Source: JAKFWF01 sp031401535 (GTDB taxonomy: Bacteria; Pseudomonadota; Alphaproteobacteria; Rhizobiales; Hyphomicrobiaceae). Taken from it: a stretch of 8,393 nucleotides of DNA. The position numbers were made by a program, and so were the translations under genes. Every line of letters starts with the position of its first letter. Position 1 is the stretch's first letter. Shown here piece by piece: positions 6,312 through 8,393 of the stretch. Where the stretch lies: contig JANNRP010000228.1 of NCBI GenBank assembly GCA_031401535.1, positions 1-8,393 of the forward strand, given 5' to 3'. Below the pieces are notes generated by a model. It saw only the letters and a program-made list of their open reading frames with translations. It was not told the DNA's origin and made no database searches.

Positions 6312-6813
6312 GCCGTTTGCGCATGAATACTTCATCGAAACCGGGCTTGATCAAGTCGTCGAGCAGGGCGACTTGCGTAAATCCCTTTGCCACGTAGAGC
6401 CGCTGCGCACTCGCATTGAACGAGGCAGCGCAAATCCACAGATTGCGGGACCCACCTGCGCGCGCTTGCGCCTCGAACCAGTCGATCACGCTGGCGCCTA
6501 GGCCTTGCCGCTGATGGCTGGGCAAAACAGCCAAAAACTGCATGTAAGGCCCGGTCAGCCACGGATGCCGGATGACGACAACGCCAATCGGTGTGCTCGG
6601 ATCCGTACTACGCACGGCGAGCCGGATGCCACCGTCGGTCGTTGGTCGAAACAGTGTGCTGAGGTGCGCGGCCGACGTGCCATAGCGCGCCCACGGATCG
6701 ATCATCGCCAGCTTATGGCCGAGTGCATCTGCTTCTTCGGTCGATACCGGCGATAACCAGTGGCCGACAAACCCAACATCATAGCGGTCCGCGCGAAACG
6801 GCGCAGATGTCAT
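6292..6813 (-). CDS. GNAT family N-acetyltransferase
   Basis: The product is 173 residues. The acetyl-CoA-binding motif A is visible as FLAVLPSHQRQGLGASVI (about 93-110), with the pyrophosphate-binding Q-R-Q-G-L-G at 101-106. Motif B is NASAQRLYVAKGF (133-145), the usual N-x-x-A-x-x-LY-x-x-x-GF. The N-terminal half (PWARYGTS, GGIRLAV, PIGVVVIRHPWLTGPY) resembles GNATs that acetylate small molecules or protein N-termini, but the substrate cannot be named. The ATG at 6813 overlaps the deacetylase stop as ATGA, and no strong Shine-Dalgarno is visible, so translation probably depends on coupling to the upstream gene. It is the last gene of a three-gene minus strand operon, and its 3' end overlaps the convergent oxygenase gene by 20 bp. 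Confidence 0.9.
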   Translation of the reverse strand: MTSAPFRADRYDVGFVGHWLSPVSTEEADALGHKLAMIDPWARYGTSAAHLSTLFRPTTDGGIRLAVRSTDPSTPIGVVVIRHPWLTGPYMQFLAVLPSHQRQGLGASVIDWFEAQARAGGSRNLWICAASFNASAQRLYVAKGFTQVALLDDLIKPGFDEVFMRKRLSPSGS

Positions 6814-7817
6814 GGTGCCACCGCTGCGGGTTTCGTCGGTAGTTTGCGGAACCAGACGTCGTACTTATCCGTATCGCCGGGTCGGCCGTCATAACAGGTA
6901 TCGCTCACCACCGGCGTTCCTGCCGCCAACAGTTCGCTCACCGTGACGAATTCGAAGCCGCGGCGCTTGAGTTCCGGGATCGCTAGCGGCAACGCTGCCG
7001 CCGTATTGAAGCCGCGGCCGTTGGCGTGTGCAATGATTATCGAGCCGGTCTTGGTGTTGCGTAGCATCGTGTCGGCAATGGCGCGAGCCGACTGTGAGGA
7101 CGACGGATCGCCGGTCGACACGTCCCACTGGATGGCGAGCAGTCCCAGGTCCGCCGTCGCCTGCAGGGCTTGAGCGTTGCATGCGCCGAACGGAAACCGA
7201 TAGAGCGGCATACGTTGCGGCACATCGGCCATTCCTGCCATGGCGTCTGGCCGACTTTGTAAACAGGCACTGGTTGCAAGGCTGGCGCGCGCGACCTGAT
7301 AGGCCCGTTCCGGATTGGTCAATTCGTCGATCAGCGCTATGCCGCCAAGTGCCCGCATATTGCGGTGCGCCCAGCCATGGCTGCCGATTTCGAACAGCGG
7401 ATCGGACATCAATTGTTGGCTGCGGCCAGCGTGTGTCACCATCCACTTGCCGCCGATGAACAGCGTCGCCTTGGTCCCCGTGCTGCGCAGGTAATCGATG
7501 ATGGCGCCATCATATCCCGCCACCTCGCCGGGTTGCTCGCACAAATCGAGGGTCAGCGCGATCAGGCGAAGGCCTTTTGGCAGGTCGACCCGTCGAATCG
7601 CACCGCGCAGTGCGTTGGCGACAGGCTCAACGCGTGGAAGGCTCGCACGCGGCGCGACCACATGCGATCCCGCAGCACCTCTTACGGGCTGCTTCTCACC
7701 CAACTGGGCCATTAATTCGGTCGGTGTAAAACAGGCGCGCTGCAATGCTCCGCGATCAGCCAACGCGGGCACCGTCAAAACCAGCATAACCAATGCCGTA
7801 GTGATGGCGCGGCGCAT
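6810..7817 (-). CDS. Secreted polysaccharide deacetylase (NodB homology domain)
   Basis: The product is 335 residues. The N-terminus is a Sec signal peptide: MRR, a hydrophobic core ending LTVPALA, and likely cleavage after residue 20, so the enzyme should act in the periplasm or outside. The NodB-type domain begins near residue 84. Motif 1 is TLDLCE (89-94), motif 2 SHGWAH with His147 and His151, motif 3 RFPFG (207-211), then WD (231-232) and IAH with His264. The general-base Asp91 and both metal-ligand histidines are present, but the second Asp of the usual TFDDG is Leu92, followed by Cys93. Family members (carbohydrate esterase family 4) remove N- or O-acetyl groups from peptidoglycan, chitin-like or exopolysaccharide sugars; the substrate here is unknown. 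Its ATG immediately follows the TAA of the crotonase gene (TAAATG), with AAAGG a few bases upstream in that gene, and its stop overlaps the GNAT start. Confidence 0.92.
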   Translation of the reverse strand: MRRAITTALVMLVLTVPALADRGALQRACFTPTELMAQLGEKQPVRGAAGSHVVAPRASLPRVEPVANALRGAIRRVDLPKGLRLIALTLDLCEQPGEVAGYDGAIIDYLRSTGTKATLFIGGKWMVTHAGRSQQLMSDPLFEIGSHGWAHRNMRALGGIALIDELTNPERAYQVARASLATSACLQSRPDAMAGMADVPQRMPLYRFPFGACNAQALQATADLGLLAIQWDVSTGDPSSSQSARAIADTMLRNTKTGSIIIAHANGRGFNTAAALPLAIPELKRRGFEFVTVSELLAAGTPVVSDTCYDGRPGDTDKYDVWFRKLPTKPAAVAP

Positions 7818-8393
7818 TTAGTGGCCTTTGAAGTTCGCAACGCGCTTTTCCATGAAGGCACGGCGGCCCTCGACGTAGTCGGCGCTGTCGAAGCAGTTGG
7901 CGACAAGCCGGTCGAGGGAGGAATAGTCGGGATCGGTCGGATTAGCAGCAAGGGCGTCGATGCAGCGCTTGGCCGCCAACACGGACAGCGGCGCGTTACC
8001 AGCGATCTCCTGCGCCAGTGCGTCGACAGTTGCATGCAGGGCGGCTGCCGGGACAAGACGATTGACGAGCCCCATGTGGTCGGCCTCGGTGGCGGAGAAC
8101 CGGCGACCCGTAAACAACAGTTCCTTGGCACGGGCCGCCGAGATCACGGCCATCATAGGTCGCATCCAACGCGGGTCGTAACCAATGCCGAGCTTGGCGG
8201 CTGGCACCGAGAATTGCGCGCCCACCGCTGCAATGCGCAGGTCGCAACACAGCGCCACCTCAAGCCCGCCACCAAGGCAAAACCCGCTGATCATGGCAAT
8301 CGTTGGCTTTGCTGACTGCGCCAGCGTATCAAACGCGATGTTGTTGCTATCGTTATATGCTTTAGACGTGCCAACCGTACGGTTCTGCTCGAA
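7818..8393 (-). CDS. Enoyl-CoA hydratase/isomerase (crotonase) family protein, 5' end outside window
   Basis: The frame is open to the window edge, giving 191 residues of the C-terminal part. Codons upstream of the ATG at 8294 read as family-like sequence (FEQNRTVGTSKAYN... SAKPTIA), so the true start lies beyond base 8393 and about 70-80 residues are missing. The oxyanion-hole segment SGFCLGGGLEVALCCDLRIA is clear; its glutamate (residue 45 of the visible part) matches rat mitochondrial hydratase Glu144. The position of Glu164 is an alanine (FSVPAAKLGIGYD, residue 65), so ordinary hydration of a 2-enoyl-CoA is uncertain; isomerase, hydrolase or another crotonase activity is possible. The C-terminus FMEKRVANFKGH is typical. 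It would act in the cytoplasm on an acyl-CoA. It is the first visible gene of the minus strand operon and is joined to the deacetylase gene with no gap. Confidence 0.93.
   Translation of the reverse strand, partial: FEQNRTVGTSKAYNDSNNIAFDTLAQSAKPTIAMISGFCLGGGLEVALCCDLRIAAVGAQFSVPAAKLGIGYDPRWMRPMMAVISAARAKELLFTGRRFSATEADHMGLVNRLVPAAALHATVDALAQEIAGNAPLSVLAAKRCIDALAANPTDPDYSSLDRLVANCFDSADYVEGRRAFMEKRVANFKGH

Noticed and set aside
7821..8315. 164-codon + strand open frame opposite the crotonase gene
   Set aside because: The minus strand product is an unmistakable crotonase; the + strand translation is low-complexity and Gly/Arg/His-rich, a typical shadow frame in GC-rich DNA.

Overview
The window looks like a chromosomal segment of an alphaproteobacterium, most likely a Hyphomicrobiales (Rhizobiales) member related to the Bradyrhizobium/Rhodopseudomonas/Hyphomicrobium groups. 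This is inferred from the protein flavours, the moderately high GC, the heavily GC-patterned third positions and the gene content. No ribosomal RNA or other strong taxonomic marker is present, so the placement is tentative. No mobile element, CRISPR array, integrase or phage gene was seen.

Left part (1-5312, + strand): a stress/starvation-type operon. It contains prkA (5' end cut by the window edge), a small four-helix membrane protein, a YeaH/YhbH (DUF444) von Willebrand A protein and a SpoVR/YcgB protein. PrkA, YeaH and SpoVR form a well-known conserved gene set (yeaG-yeaH and ycgB in E. coli; prkA, yhbH and spoVR in Bacillus). The pairing of an AAA+ ATPase with a MIDAS-bearing VWA protein resembles MoxR/VWA remodelling pairs. 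What stands out is the membrane gene between prkA and yeaH, and a strongly structured RNA element between prkA and that gene. The membrane gene probably starts at a GTG rather than at the ATG that touches its ribosome binding site.

Middle (5313-5687): a perfect 8-bp hairpin with an outer stem lies between spoVR and a convergent tRNA-Gly(GCC) on the minus strand, which has an encoded CCA end. A short spacer then precedes a + strand 2-oxoglutarate/Fe(II)-oxygenase-like gene of the TIGR02466 type.

Right part (6292-8393, minus strand): a tightly packed operon, in transcription order an enoyl-CoA hydratase/isomerase-family protein (5' end outside the window), a secreted polysaccharide deacetylase and a GNAT acetyltransferase. 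The gene junctions are TAA-ATG (0 bp) and ATGA (4-bp overlap), so translational coupling is expected. The GNAT gene overlaps the convergent oxygenase gene by 20 bp. Two of these enzymes differ from their families at a catalytic position: the hydratase lacks the second catalytic glutamate, and the deacetylase has Asp-Leu-Cys where most relatives have Asp-Asp-Gly.

The coding density is high and no intergenic gap exceeds 300 bases. The best candidates for something little described are the prkA/4-TM/yeaH/spoVR module with its nested hairpin, and the coupled crotonase-deacetylase-GNAT operon.
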